Below are positions 34,648-43,053 of a DNA stretch of 64,000 nucleotides, in pieces (the stretch's first letter is position 1; every line of letters starts with the position of its first letter). The stretch lies in the NCBI RefSeq assembly GCF_037546185.1, contig NZ_JAWMWH010000001.1:372001-436000 (forward strand), read 5' to 3'. The translations under genes were made by a program, and so were the position numbers. The notes beneath the pieces are model-generated. The model did no database searches, had not been told where the DNA came from, and was given only the letters and a program-made list of their open reading frames with translations. This stretch comes from Nicoliella lavandulae. GTDB lineage: Bacteria; Bacillota; Bacilli; Lactobacillales; Lactobacillaceae.

Positions 34648-35841
34648 TTAAAATTCACGAATTCCGTTTTTATAAACTTGCTTATCAGTTTGTTGAACAG
34701 CCTTAACATCCGCTAATGGGTTAGCGCGCATGATAATAAAATCAGCCATTTTGCCTGGTTCAATTGATCCATATTCATCACTGATGCCCATCAATTCGGC
34801 AGAATGATATGAAGTATGGAGGGCATCAAAGTTCGTGAAACCTTCTTTATCAACCAATAGTTCGATTTCCTTTGGCGTTGTCATCTCAAAATCGTTGTAT
34901 GGTGTCCCGGCATCCGTTCCTAAAGCAATCTTGGCACCCTTTTGATATGCATTATTGATATTGGCATATGCATCATCCATTGCTTCAGACATCTTGTTAT
35001 ATTCCCACGCTGGTAGTTCATCCTTACCAAACGTTGCTACCGACCAAGCAGCTACGATGGTCGGAACTAGATAAATATTTTGTACTTTGATTTGTTCGAT
35101 TTGGGCATTGGTAATGTAAAAGCCATGTTCAATGGAATCTACCCCCGCATCAATTACGTTTTGAATTGCTGGATTGCCTTCAGCATGTGCCGCTACAATG
35201 GCATGCTTATTGTGTGCTTCATACACGGCTACTTTCATTTCTTCAACTGTAAGTTGCGCTTCGTCCATACGATCACCAGGTGACATTACACCGCCACTGG
35301 CCATAATTTTGATACACTCAGCACCATGTTTAAAATTCTCACGAACCTTTTTCCGCATCTCATCAGGCGAATCCACCACATAACCACCGTGTGGATAGTC
35401 GCCATGGCCACCAGTCATCGTAAATGCCCGGCCAGAAGCCATAACGTTAGGCACTTGTTTAATTTTGCCTTGCTGAATAAGTTGATTAATATCTACATCT
35501 GCACCATATGTACTTCCACATTGCCGAATATATGTGCAGCCAGACTTTAATAGTTGGTGTAAAAACTTAATTGCATCCACCGTTGTTTCAACAATGTTTT
35601 TAACTCCACCATCACTCTTAGTTGGATCATTTGTAATGTGCGTATGAGCATTAATTAATCCAGGCATTATGTATTGGCCATGGACATCAACCACTTGCTC
35701 AGCTTCTGGAACCTGACTTTGATCGGTACCCATTGCAACAATGCGACCAGTTTGGTTATCGATTAAAAACTAAGCCCCCTCATGAATCTGATCGTGAATC
35801 CCGTCAAAAATATTTGCATTTATAAATACTACCTTACTCAA
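34648..35841 (-). pseudogene. Amidohydrolase interrupted by an in-frame stop
   Basis: The full frame begins at TTG 35841, eight bases after AGAGGGGAG, and reads SKVVFINANIFDGIHDQIHEGA, then TAG (35772-35770), then FLIDNQTGRIVAMGTDQ and onward. The rest is an intact imidazolonepropionase/prolidase-type amidohydrolase: MPGLINAHTHI (metal HxH), CIKIMASGGVMSP (Lys), AAHAEGN, SIEHGFYI, and ALGTDAGTPYND (metal Asp). The remaining ATG at 35733 has no ribosome site and would lose the first beta strands. Probably inactive unless the stop is suppressed; peptide or amino-acid derivative hydrolysis would fit its operon. Confidence 0.82.
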
Positions 35842-35859
35842 ATTAAACACTCCCCTCTA

Positions 35860-36100
35860 AATTAAAAAGCGCCCCCTAGCAACAATCGTTACTAAGGGAC
35901 GCTTTCACGTGGTACCACCCATCTTCAAGTCAAAATATTGACTCCTCTAAGTACATTAATGGGTACGACCATTTCACCTCGTAAAGTGAAACCAATATTT
36001 TGAACTTTTAGCCAACGGTTTTAATGTCCTCTCATCATTGCGACACTTGCTGGATAAAACGATTGACCTAATCCTTCAAAATTTACGGATATTTATTTTA
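35860..36100 (-). promoter_or_regulatory. T-box leader of amidohydrolase/peptide-binding unit
   Basis: GGGTGGTACCACG element (about 35908-35920) followed by terminator arms AAAGCGtCCC / GGGgCGCTTTTT (35863-35905). Stem I base ATTTTGAA pairs with TTCAAAAT. The specifier is not certain: the 3' side of the loop reads GGCTAAAAG before the stem, where AAA (Lys) is the register that fits the two Met T-boxes best. Confidence 0.85.
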
Positions 36101-36113
36101 GTTGATGGATAGT

Positions 36114-36142
36114 ATTCTAGAATGAGATTTTAAATAAGTCAA
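36114..36142 (-). promoter_or_regulatory. Promoter of the third T-box unit
   Basis: -35 TTGACT (36142-36137), 17-bp spacer, -10 TAGAAT (36119-36114). Confidence 0.85.
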
Positions 36143-36303
36143 TCTAATTTATCGATTTAATGCATTAAAAAAACTAATTCTAAAATTAAATAAAATAATA
36201 TCAATTGATAAACCATTGGTATATCATTTGTATTATGTTATCTAATCTTTAAATTAAATAAATTAATTTTACTAATTAAACAAACAAGCCTATGATGAAT
36301 GAT

Positions 36304-36325
36304 AAATGTTGAACTTTCAACATTT
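36304..36325 (+). promoter_or_regulatory. 22-bp perfect palindrome before gshA-like gene
   Basis: AAATGTTGAA-ct-TTCAACATTT immediately before AAGGAGG. Looks like a repressor operator or a translation-blocking hairpin. 36143-36303 is otherwise AT-rich with no gene. Confidence 0.6.
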
Positions 36326-36340
36326 CAAGGAGGAATTACA

Positions 36341-37696
36341 ATGCTAAGTAAAATTGGTCAACTCATTTTTGATAATGAAGCTGTTGCTAAAACTTCTGAT
36401 TTCAAGATGGGCCTTGAAGTTGAATCAGATCGGGCAGATGAAACCGGTCATCTAAGTACCGAACCATACCCAAATACAATCGGGGATGAAACTACTAATC
36501 CCTGGATCACAAATGATTTTCTAGAAGCAATGTCTGAAATTGTGACCCCACCGGCAAATAATGCCATCGATGCGGTTCACTATCTATATAGTATTAACAC
36601 GGCATTACGAACGGCACTCGCCCCCGGCGAAATTCTATGGCCATTATCCATGCCACCAATTATGCCTAAGGTAAAGGACAAAACTTTAATTGCCCATACT
36701 ACCCCTAAAAAACAAAAATACTTTGAAACTTGGTTAAAAAAACATAGCATTTCAGAAGGGGCCCCTTGTGGAACCCACGTTAATTTAAGTGTGCGTCCCC
36801 ATGTTATTAAAATGATTTACGATAACTTTCAAAATCGATTTGAGTCAGAACAAGATGTTAAAAACTACTTGTACATGACCATGGCACAAGGATTCATTCG
36901 CTATCGTTGGTTAATTACATACCTCTTTGGTGCTAGTCCAATTGCTGAAGAAAATTATTTTGATAACGAAAATCGACCTCACCATCCCGTTAGAAGCCTT
37001 AGACAAAGTACCAGCTTTGGCTTTGGGGCTAAGTTCTTTGCTGACTACACGAATTTGAATACCTATGTGGATTCAATGAACGAAGCCGTTAAGAATAAGA
37101 CCCTCCTATCAACTGCGGAAGGTCAAGGACCGGTTAGACTGCGTGGTGACAATGACTTAAACGAAATGAAAAAGAAGGGAATCCAATACATCGAACTTAG
37201 AATGTTGGATTTAGACCCTAGTAGTTCAGTCGGTATCCGCACTGGAACGATTCGGTTCTTAAGATTAATGGCTAGTTACTTCATTATGAGTCCATCCATC
37301 AAGCAAAGTGAAGTGGTTAAAACCCTTGATCGCGCCAATCAAATGAATGATACGGTGGCGTTGGAAAAACCTAATGAATGTACTTACCGGGTGTATGCCC
37401 AATCGTTTATCCGGCAACTCAAATTCTTTGTTAATTCCATTCAAGCCGGACCAGAATACCAAGAAATTATTCAAGATATGGAACTCCGTGTTAAGTACCC
37501 TGAATTAACCCCTAGTGGCCAATTATTAGGCCACATTAAAAACAATTCACTAGTGGAATACGCCGTTAAATTAGGTCGTGACTACCAAGATGGTGCCCTT
37601 CAAGCGCTCCGTCCCTACCGTGAATTTGAAGATAATGATCAACCCACAGCCGAAGACTTAAGAAAATACCTCTTTGGTGGTAGCTGGGATGTATAG
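36341..37696 (+). CDS. gshA: Glutamate-cysteine ligase family protein
   Basis: 451 residues from ATG 36341 (AAGGAGG seven bases before; the GTG-free longer frame from 36299 spans the palindrome). MGLEVESDRADETGHLSTEP, then ITNDFLEAMSEIVTP and ILWPLSMPPIMP, match the gamma-glutamylcysteine synthetase fold of GshA and the first half of GshF; CGTHVNLSV and IQYIELRMLDLDP follow. The ATP-grasp half of bifunctional GshF is absent. Makes gamma-glutamylcysteine from Glu and Cys. Two disulfide-reductase-like genes lie 2.5 and 7.3 kb downstream, which fits a thiol system. Confidence 0.8.
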   Translation: MLSKIGQLIFDNEAVAKTSDFKMGLEVESDRADETGHLSTEPYPNTIGDETTNPWITNDFLEAMSEIVTPPANNAIDAVHYLYSINTALRTALAPGEILWPLSMPPIMPKVKDKTLIAHTTPKKQKYFETWLKKHSISEGAPCGTHVNLSVRPHVIKMIYDNFQNRFESEQDVKNYLYMTMAQGFIRYRWLITYLFGASPIAEENYFDNENRPHHPVRSLRQSTSFGFGAKFFADYTNLNTYVDSMNEAVKNKTLLSTAEGQGPVRLRGDNDLNEMKKKGIQYIELRMLDLDPSSSVGIRTGTIRFLRLMASYFIMSPSIKQSEVVKTLDRANQMNDTVALEKPNECTYRVYAQSFIRQLKFFVNSIQAGPEYQEIIQDMELRVKYPELTPSGQLLGHIKNNSLVEYAVKLGRDYQDGALQALRPYREFEDNDQPTAEDLRKYLFGGSWDV

Positions 37697-37698
37697 TA

Positions 37699-37734
37699 AA
37701 AAACCAGTCCTCTTTCAAAAGGACTGGTTTTTTA
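37699..37734. terminator. Bidirectional intrinsic terminator
   Basis: AAAAAACCAGTCCT / AGGACTGGTTTTTT around ctttcaaa-type loop. Confidence 0.9.
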
Positions 37735-37750
37735 ATTTGGAATTTAACTA

Positions 37751-38107
37751 TTATTTACCAAATAGTTCTTCATAGTGTTCAATTTTATAGGTCAACAATT
37801 TCTTGGCTGAGCGTAATGATTCCATTTGGGCATCAATTGATTTAACTTGATTCGCTAACAATGATTTGCGTTCATCAATTGTACTGGGACCGACTGCAAA
37901 TAGCATCATATATTTTTTTAATGCTGCAATACTCATCCCAGTAGCACGCATACAAACCACAAATTTAACCTGTTCTAAGTTATCATCATCATAATCGCGA
38001 TAACCATTGCTATCTTTCGGCACTGGTGACAACAAGCCACTGCGTTCCCAATAACGAAGCGTTTGAACGGTAATTCCAAAGTGCTTGGCCACTTCTTTAG
38101 TGCGCAT
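37751..38107 (-). CDS. MerR-family regulator
   Basis: 118 residues: TKEVAKHFGITVQTLRYWERSGLLSPVPKDSNGYRDYDDDNL is the MerR winged helix; the dimerisation helix follows and no metal-ligand loop remains at the end, as in the AdhR/YfmP branch that senses electrophiles. Its ATG overlaps the SDR stop codon by one base, so it is co-expressed. The promoter at 38881-38911 with a 19-bp spacer is its likely target. Confidence 0.88.
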   Translation of the reverse strand: MRTKEVAKHFGITVQTLRYWERSGLLSPVPKDSNGYRDYDDDNLEQVKFVVCMRATGMSIAALKKYMMLFAVGPSTIDERKSLLANQVKSIDAQMESLRSAKKLLTYKIEHYEELFGK

Positions 38108-38850
38108 TAGATACTTTGCCCGATTGGTCGAACAATGATTTCATTGACATCAACCGTTGCGGGTTGGCTCATCATGTAAATCGCTGCATGGGCAACATCT
38201 TCAGCGGATAGTACCATGCTGTTATCTTCAGCCATCTTTCTAAGATTAGCTTCGATTTCTTGGTTACCAACACTATCAAATAGATTGGTATTAACGGCCC
38301 CAGGTGAGATAATGCCAGATTTAATCCCGTTTGCATGTTCTTCTTGACGAAGTCCTTCCATGATGGCCCGCACAGCAAACTTAGTTCCATTATAGGTAGC
38401 AGAACCTGGGTATAACACGTGTCCAGCAACTGAGTCGGTCGCCATGATTAAGCCGTGGCCTTGCTTATGCATGTAAGGTAAACTGGCCTTAATTCCGTTC
38501 AGTACCCCAATGATATTGGTATCGACCATTTGTTGCCATGATTTAGGATCACTATTGGCAATGGTATCTTGTGGCATGATTCCAGCGTTATTGTAAATGA
38601 TATCGAGTTGACCAAATTCATCCACTGCAGTTTTAACCAACGCTTCGACTTGGTCTAATTCGTAGACATCGGTTACTTGAGTAATTACGTTTTCTGGGTG
38701 GCTGGTACTGTTCTTTAAAGCAGCAAGCTTATCAGCATTTCGTGCACCAATTACTAGCTTTGCGCCTTCATCCACTGCTAATTTAGTGGTAGCGGCACCC
38801 ATTCCAGAACTAGCACCAGTAATCACAATTACCTTATCTTTTAAAGTCAT
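38107..38850 (-). CDS. Short-chain dehydrogenase/reductase
   Basis: 247 residues, classical SDR: TGASSGMGAAT (cofactor loop), NNAGIMP, catalytic Ser in MATDSVAGH and YNGTKFAV (Y-x-x-x-K). GARNADK after beta 2 favours NADP(H). Substrate unknown, probably a carbonyl compound. AGGAGGAC ribosome site. Operon with the MerR gene. Confidence 0.9.
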   Translation of the reverse strand: MTLKDKVIVITGASSGMGAATTKLAVDEGAKLVIGARNADKLAALKNSTSHPENVITQVTDVYELDQVEALVKTAVDEFGQLDIIYNNAGIMPQDTIANSDPKSWQQMVDTNIIGVLNGIKASLPYMHKQGHGLIMATDSVAGHVLYPGSATYNGTKFAVRAIMEGLRQEEHANGIKSGIISPGAVNTNLFDSVGNQEIEANLRKMAEDNSMVLSAEDVAHAAIYMMSQPATVDVNEIIVRPIGQSI

Positions 38851-38880
38851 AATTAAAGTCCTCCTTCATTCGTTGCTAAT

Positions 38881-38911
38881 AGCATAAACCATATAGTTAA
38901 CTATAGCGCAA
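38881..38911 (-). promoter_or_regulatory. MerR-type promoter with 19-bp spacer
   Basis: -35-like TTGCGC (38911-38906), 19-bp spacer, -10-like TATGCT (38886-38881); the spacer holds the palindrome TATAGTTAACTATA (38892-38905). The overlong spacer with central dyad is the hallmark of promoters twisted into shape by MerR proteins. Confidence 0.85.
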
Positions 38912-38926
38912 ATGAAATGAGTCTAA

Positions 38927-39433
38927 TTAAATTAATTTTTCCATTAGAATATCCCGTTGCTTATCTGTTCCGACTGTAAAGACGTGGTCACTAAAGGGAT
39001 GAAAGCCCTTATGTTCATAAAATCCTTTGGCATCTTCATTATGTTCCCATACTCCTAACCAAACTTTATGTTTATTGTGTTGCTTGGCTTCAGATATGGC
39101 TTTGTTAAACAACATGCCACCTAATCCCTGGTGTTTAAATTCCTTATCAATATAAATCCGTTCAATTTCAAGAGTATCGGATCCCATTGCTTCTGATTGG
39201 GCATCATCAATATTTAACTTTAAGTATCCAGCCACGGTTTGGCCAATTCTAATAAAGTAGAAAAACGAATTAGGGTCTTGAACTTCCTTAGTCAACTTAT
39301 CAATATTGTATGCGGACTCAAGATAACGTGCCAAGTCAGCTGGGGTATTTTCGGCACCAAATGTATCGGTAAAAGTCTGACGGCTAATCGTTTGTAATTG
39401 TCTTACATCATTAACTGTGCATTGTTCAATCAA
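38927..39433 (-). CDS. PaiA-like GNAT acetyltransferase
   Basis: 168 residues. LQTISRQTFTDTFGAENTP, AGYLKLNIDDAQSEAMGSDT, LEIERIYIDKEFKHQGLGGML and VWLGVWEHNEDAKGFYEHKGF align with PaiA-type polyamine N-acetyltransferases. Start uncertain: TTG 39433 has only a weak site, while GGAG at about 39453 would suit an ATT four codons earlier. Convergent to nothing; own unit. Confidence 0.85.
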   Translation of the reverse strand: MIEQCTVNDVRQLQTISRQTFTDTFGAENTPADLARYLESAYNIDKLTKEVQDPNSFFYFIRIGQTVAGYLKLNIDDAQSEAMGSDTLEIERIYIDKEFKHQGLGGMLFNKAISEAKQHNKHKVWLGVWEHNEDAKGFYEHKGFHPFSDHVFTVGTDKQRDILMEKLI

Positions 39434-39501
39434 AGGCTCGATAATTAAACATCTCCTAACTTACATAAATGTATTATAACAAATCGCTTAAATAAAGAAT
39501 A

Positions 39502-39529
39502 TTGAGCTTTATCCCAACTATTCTACAAT
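39502..39529 (+). promoter_or_regulatory. Promoter of alternative rpmJ
   Basis: -35-like TTGAGC (39502-39507), 16-bp spacer, -10 TACAAT (39524-39529). The -10 overlaps the dyad ACAAT-a-ATTGT (39525-39535). Confidence 0.55.
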
Positions 39530-39548
39530 AATTGTGGTATTATATTGT

Positions 39549-39569
39549 GTGCTTACAAATGGTAAGCAC
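39549..39569 (+). promoter_or_regulatory. Inverted repeat in the rpmJ leader
   Basis: GTGCTTAC-aaatg-GTAAGCAC, eight-base perfect arms, 20 bases after the -10. Placed as a repressor operator; not a match to the Bacillus Zur or streptococcal AdcR consensus. Confidence 0.55.
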
Positions 39570-39605
39570 TGTATTTTAGAACTCAATCTATAGGAGGCTA
39601 TTCAT

Positions 39606-39722
39606 ATGAAAGTAAAAGCATCTGTTAAAAAACGCGATGAAAATAGTCAAGTGGTTCACCGTAAGGGCCGCGTTTATATTATTAATAAAAAGAATCCTAA
39701 ATTAAAACAACGCCAAGGTTAA
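39606..39722 (+). CDS. rpmJ: Ribosomal protein L36, zinc-independent paralogue
   Basis: 38 residues, start MKVKASVKKRDENS, then VVHRKGRVYIINKKNPKLKQ, end RQG. The fold and the VHRKGRVY core are L36, but all Cys/His zinc ligands of the ordinary form are gone, making it the C-minus type that replaces zinc L36 when zinc is short in other bacteria. GGAGG 8 bases before ATG. The housekeeping copy in the ribosomal operons is outside the window. Zinc control is inference. Confidence 0.92.
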   Translation: MKVKASVKKRDENSQVVHRKGRVYIINKKNPKLKQRQG

Positions 39723-39728
39723 TCACCA

Positions 39729-39767
39729 TGCTACTAGCTCACTCCATGTGAGTTAGTAGCTTTTTTA
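39729..39767. terminator. Bidirectional intrinsic terminator
   Basis: GCTACTAgCTCAC / GTGAGtTAGTAGC around tccat, with TTTTTT on the + side. Confidence 0.9.
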
Positions 39768-40103
39768 TTCAAACCAGCTACTATTATCCTTAGGCACAAT
39801 GTAAAACCGCTTTGTAGTTGCTGTGTACTTATGGTTCTTTACTATGTACCCACCGGTACTCATAAAATACTGTGATACTTTTAAGTGGGTCCCTGGTTTG
39901 ATATACCCAGCTAGTTTAAATCGATTAGCTGCTTCATATGGGCCAGCGGTACCACGGTAAACGGGCACGCGCTTAATGACCCGCACTGAACGGGTGGCTT
40001 CTTGGGCATATTGATACCCGTTAGCCTGTGCCGTTACTTGGGCCATGCTAACTGAAATGACAGCTGCAGTGGCCATTGATAATAACAATGATTTAATTTG
40101 CAT
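39765..40103 (-). CDS. Secreted small protein with SH3-like repeat
   Basis: 112 residues from ATG 40103 (AGGAGGTGA eight bases before; the GTG at 40112 is part of that site). Signal peptide with AQVTAQANG cleavage-like end, then RVIKRVPVYRGTAGPYEAAN, IKPGTHLKVSQYFMSTGGYIV and TTKRFYIV: short SH3-like beta segments similar to extracellular modules common in lactobacilli. Probably surface-associated; function unknown. Confidence 0.7.
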   Translation of the reverse strand: MQIKSLLLSMATAAVISVSMAQVTAQANGYQYAQEATRSVRVIKRVPVYRGTAGPYEAANRFKLAGYIKPGTHLKVSQYFMSTGGYIVKNHKYTATTKRFYIVPKDNSSWFE

Positions 40104-40187
40104 GTTAATCACCTCCTATCTGATTAACATTCTAATCTAAAATCAAAAATGTACAAATTATCAACAAATATATCTTGTGCAAATCAT

Positions 40188-40216
40188 TTGGTTTATTCAA
40201 ATAATTCCATTAAAAT
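40188..40216 (+). promoter_or_regulatory. Promoter of first disulfide-reductase-like gene
   Basis: -35-like TTGGTT (40188-40193), 17-bp spacer, -10 TAAAAT (40211-40216). Confidence 0.65.
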
Positions 40217-40248
40217 AGTGCTATTCAAATTGAGAAAGGATGTTTCAA

Positions 40249-41601
40249 ATGCAAAAATACGACGTTATGTTTATCGGTAGTGGCCATGCAGCATGGCACG
40301 GTGCCGTTAAGCTAGCTCAAGCGGGTAAGAAAGTCGCATTAATTGAGGGTGACAAATTATTTGGTACCTGTACCAACTATGGTTGTAATGCCAAAATGCT
40401 ACTAGACGGTCCAGCTGATCTATTACATCAAGTTGGAGCATATAAAAAGACTGGGTTAACTGGTGAGTTAAAGATTGATTGGCCAGCCTTAATGAAGTAC
40501 AAACACAAAATCTTAGATTCAGATCCAGACCACAATGCCATTCGGGATAGCTTTCCTAAGATGGGAATCGATATCATTGATGGTTGGGGTCAAATTACTG
40601 ATGCCCATCACATTCAAGTTGGTGATGATAGTTATGAAACTGACTTCATTGTAATCGGGACCGGCCTTAGACCTGCTAAATTAGATATTCCTGGTCAAGA
40701 ATATCTTCATGAAAGTCGTGACTTCTTGAGCATCCCTGAAATGCCTAAGCACATTACGTTCATCGGTACTGGAATCATTACTTATGAATTTGCTGACTTA
40801 GCACATGCAGCTGGAGCAGAAGTCGAAATCATTGGACACTCCGATCAACCATTACGTGCCTTTTATTCTAAATATGTGCAAAAACTAACTAAGCAGATGC
40901 AAAAACGGGGCATCAAGTTCTACTTCAATCAATCCGTTACATCAGTGGAAAAGGCTGACGCTGGATTAGTCGTTAAAACTGATGATGGAACGACCATCAA
41001 TACTGATTACGTGTTAGATGCAACGGGACGGGTTGCTAATTATGAACAAGTTGGTTTGGATAAATTAGGCATTGCGGCTAGTCCACGTGGCATCAAAGTT
41101 GATGATCACTTACGAACTAGTGTGGATAACATTTTTGTTAGTGGGGATGCAATTGACAAACCTCAACCTAAGCTAACGCCGACTGCTGCATTTGAATCTA
41201 ACTACATTGCTAAACAAATTTTAGGTCAATCAACTGCTGCAATTAAATACCCACCAATCGCAGAAGCCCTATTCACCCTGCCAAGACTAGCTCAAGTGGG
41301 GGTTAAAGTTGATGATGTAATTGATAATGATGATTATCAAATCAAGCGGATTCCTTATGGCCGAGTAGTTTTTGAAACTAAGAATGAACCTAAGGCTGAA
41401 GCAACCATTGTCTTAAACCAACAAAATCAAATCGTTGGTGCTACCATTTTGGGTAACCAAGCCGTGCCACTCGCAAACTTGTTGACCGTTATGATCAGCA
41501 AACACATGACACCAGATGCCATTGACGATGAAATGATCATGGCCTTTCCAGATGAAAGCTTTGGACTATTCCAAATGCTTAGTGGTGGATTACCTGGTTA
41601 A
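40249..41601 (+). CDS. Class I pyridine nucleotide-disulfide oxidoreductase (glutathione-reductase-like)
   Basis: 450 residues from ATG 40249 (AAAGGA ten bases before; the ATG at 40240 is too close). GTCTNYGCNAKMLLDG has the redox pair CxxxxC; ITFIGTGIITYEFADLA binds NAD(P)H; VSGDAIDKPQPKLTPTAAFE closes the FAD site. Two oddities: the FAD loop is GSGHAAWHG with Ala at the third Gly, and the C-terminal HPxxxE acid-base pair is absent (FPDES instead). Shares all this with the paralogue at 45024. Probable thiol-disulfide reductase; substrate uncertain. Confidence 0.85.
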   Translation: MQKYDVMFIGSGHAAWHGAVKLAQAGKKVALIEGDKLFGTCTNYGCNAKMLLDGPADLLHQVGAYKKTGLTGELKIDWPALMKYKHKILDSDPDHNAIRDSFPKMGIDIIDGWGQITDAHHIQVGDDSYETDFIVIGTGLRPAKLDIPGQEYLHESRDFLSIPEMPKHITFIGTGIITYEFADLAHAAGAEVEIIGHSDQPLRAFYSKYVQKLTKQMQKRGIKFYFNQSVTSVEKADAGLVVKTDDGTTINTDYVLDATGRVANYEQVGLDKLGIAASPRGIKVDDHLRTSVDNIFVSGDAIDKPQPKLTPTAAFESNYIAKQILGQSTAAIKYPPIAEALFTLPRLAQVGVKVDDVIDNDDYQIKRIPYGRVVFETKNEPKAEATIVLNQQNQIVGATILGNQAVPLANLLTVMISKHMTPDAIDDEMIMAFPDESFGLFQMLSGGLPG

Positions 41602-41639
41602 TAATTAAAGATACGAAAAAAGACCGCCGTAGTGCACTG

Positions 41640-41677
41640 CACCCCAAAGTTTGTACAAAACTTTGGGGTGTTTTTTT
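41640..41677. terminator. Terminator formed by the IS left end
   Basis: CACCCCAAAGTTT and its exact complement (41640-41652, 41658-41670) followed by seven T. Blocks read-through into the transposase from the upstream gene, and replaces the host terminator the IS broke. Confidence 0.85.
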
Positions 41678-42187
41678 GTGTCTAAATATAAAGTAGAAGA
41701 TAAATTAAATGTAATTAACGCATACCTAAACGGTATGGGATCGCAAATGGTGGCTAGAAACTTTGGAGTTAAAAGTAGAAATACTGTTTTATGTTGGGTT
41801 AAGAGTTACAAAAAACATGGACTAAATGGTCTTAAAAAAAGAAAGAATATAATCGAATACTCTACCAAAGAGAAACAATATATATTAAACTGGATGAAAA
41901 CGACTAAATCATCTTATCCAGAGGCAGCTTATCATTTTAATATTCCTTCTCCATCAACTATCTGGACTTGGGAAAAACGACTAGAGCAAAAAGGTATTGA
42001 TGGTTTATTGTCCCGAAGGGAAAGAAAAGCCATGACAAAAAGGAAAACTAACAAAGCCGAATCAAACAATACTAATACCGATAAAGAAAAATTGAAGAAG
42101 ATTGAAGAAGAAAATTTAATGTTGAGAATAGAGAATGACTTCTTAAAAAAATTGAGGGCCTTAGACGACGAAGAAGACCAGAAGTAA
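41678..42187 (+). CDS. IS3-family transposase OrfA
   Basis: 169 residues from GTG 41678, seven bases after GGGGTG; the longer frame from TTG 41651 starts in the terminal hairpin. Two helix-turn-helix units (LNGMGSQMVARNFGVKSRNTVLCWVKSYKKHG; then PEAAYHFNIPSPSTIWTWEKR) and a C-terminal coiled coil NTDKEKLKKIEEENLMLRIE. Near its end is the slippery A_AAA_AAA at 42145-42151 that shifts ribosomes into orfB. Confidence 0.93.
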   Translation: MSKYKVEDKLNVINAYLNGMGSQMVARNFGVKSRNTVLCWVKSYKKHGLNGLKKRKNIIEYSTKEKQYILNWMKTTKSSYPEAAYHFNIPSPSTIWTWEKRLEQKGIDGLLSRRERKAMTKRKTNKAESNNTNTDKEKLKKIEEENLMLRIENDFLKKLRALDDEEDQK

Positions 42188-43053
42188 TTATTAAAATAAT
42201 CGACGAACTAAGGCTGAAATACCATACCACTAAAACATTAATACTAAAGGCATTAAGGATATCTAGAAGTACTTATTATTATATTAGATCAATCCAAAAT
42301 AAGCCTGATAAGCACGCTGAAATCGCTAAAATTATCAAGGATATTAAAGATAAAAATAAATCCTACGGATATAGAAGAGTGTGTTTAGAATTAACTAATC
42401 GTGGATACCGTGTTAACCACAAACTAGTATTAAAGATAATGAAAAAGAATAATTTACTATCTTCATCATATTCAAGAAAAACACGTAAGTATAATTCCTA
42501 TCGTGGTCAGGTTGGAAAACTTAAATCAAATCAATTAAATCGAAGATTTAATACTGACAGACCATATCAAAAGCTCTGTACTGATATCAGTGAATTCAGA
42601 TATGGAAATTGTGATATTAATCATCGTATTTATCTTTCACCTATTATGGATTTATTTTCTGGTGAAATAATATCCTATAACATTAGCAGCCATCCAAATA
42701 TGAACTGTGTTATGAAACCGTTGAAAGAAGTTATTCAATTAGTTAAGGATTTACCATACAGAACGACAATTCATAGTGATCAGGGAGCTCAGTATCAAAG
42801 TCATATCTGGCAAAAAGAGCTTAAGAAGAATAAGATATTTCAAAGTATGTCCCGTAAGGGGAATTGTATAGATAACTCACCTATGGAATCATTTTTCCAT
42901 ATTATGAAAGCTGAAATCATGGACTGTAATTATGACTTTAAAGAAGATTTAATGTCGTCAATGAAAATATGGATTGATTATTACAATAATCATCGTATTA
43001 AAACAAAACTAGGCGGAAAGTCACCGGTTCAATACCGGAAACTTTCCGCCTAG
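42139..43053 (+). CDS. IS3-family transposase OrfB (DDE integrase), via -1 frameshift
   Basis: Frame open from 42139; made as an OrfAB fusion after the slip at 42145-42151 (KKIEGLRRRRRPEVIIK). HTH_21-like YGYRRVCLELTNRGYRVNHK, then the integrase core with D in LCTDISEFRYGN, D in TTIHSDQGAQYQS and E in NSPMESFFHIMKAE. An internal ATG at 42379 could give a shorter OrfB. No stop or frameshift damage, so the element is probably active. Confidence 0.93.
   Translation, partial: LLKKIEGLRRRRRPEVIIKIIDELRLKYHTTKTLILKALRISRSTYYYIRSIQNKPDKHAEIAKIIKDIKDKNKSYGYRRVCLELTNRGYRVNHKLVLKIMKKNNLLSSSYSRKTRKYNSYRGQVGKLKSNQLNRRFNTDRPYQKLCTDISEFRYGNCDINHRIYLSPIMDLFSGEIISYNISSHPNMNCVMKPLKEVIQLVKDLPYRTTIHSDQGAQYQSHIWQKELKKNKIFQSMSRKGNCIDNSPMESFFHIMKAEIMDCNYDFKEDLMSSMKIWIDYYNNHRIKTKLGGKSPVQYRKLSA

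Noticed and set aside
35733..35733. ATG 35733 as a natural start of the amidohydrolase
   Set aside because: No ribosome site and it would remove conserved N-terminal strands that are encoded, in frame, just upstream.
36341..37696. Bifunctional GshF
   Set aside because: The protein ends after the ligase domain; there is no ATP-grasp half and a terminator follows at once.
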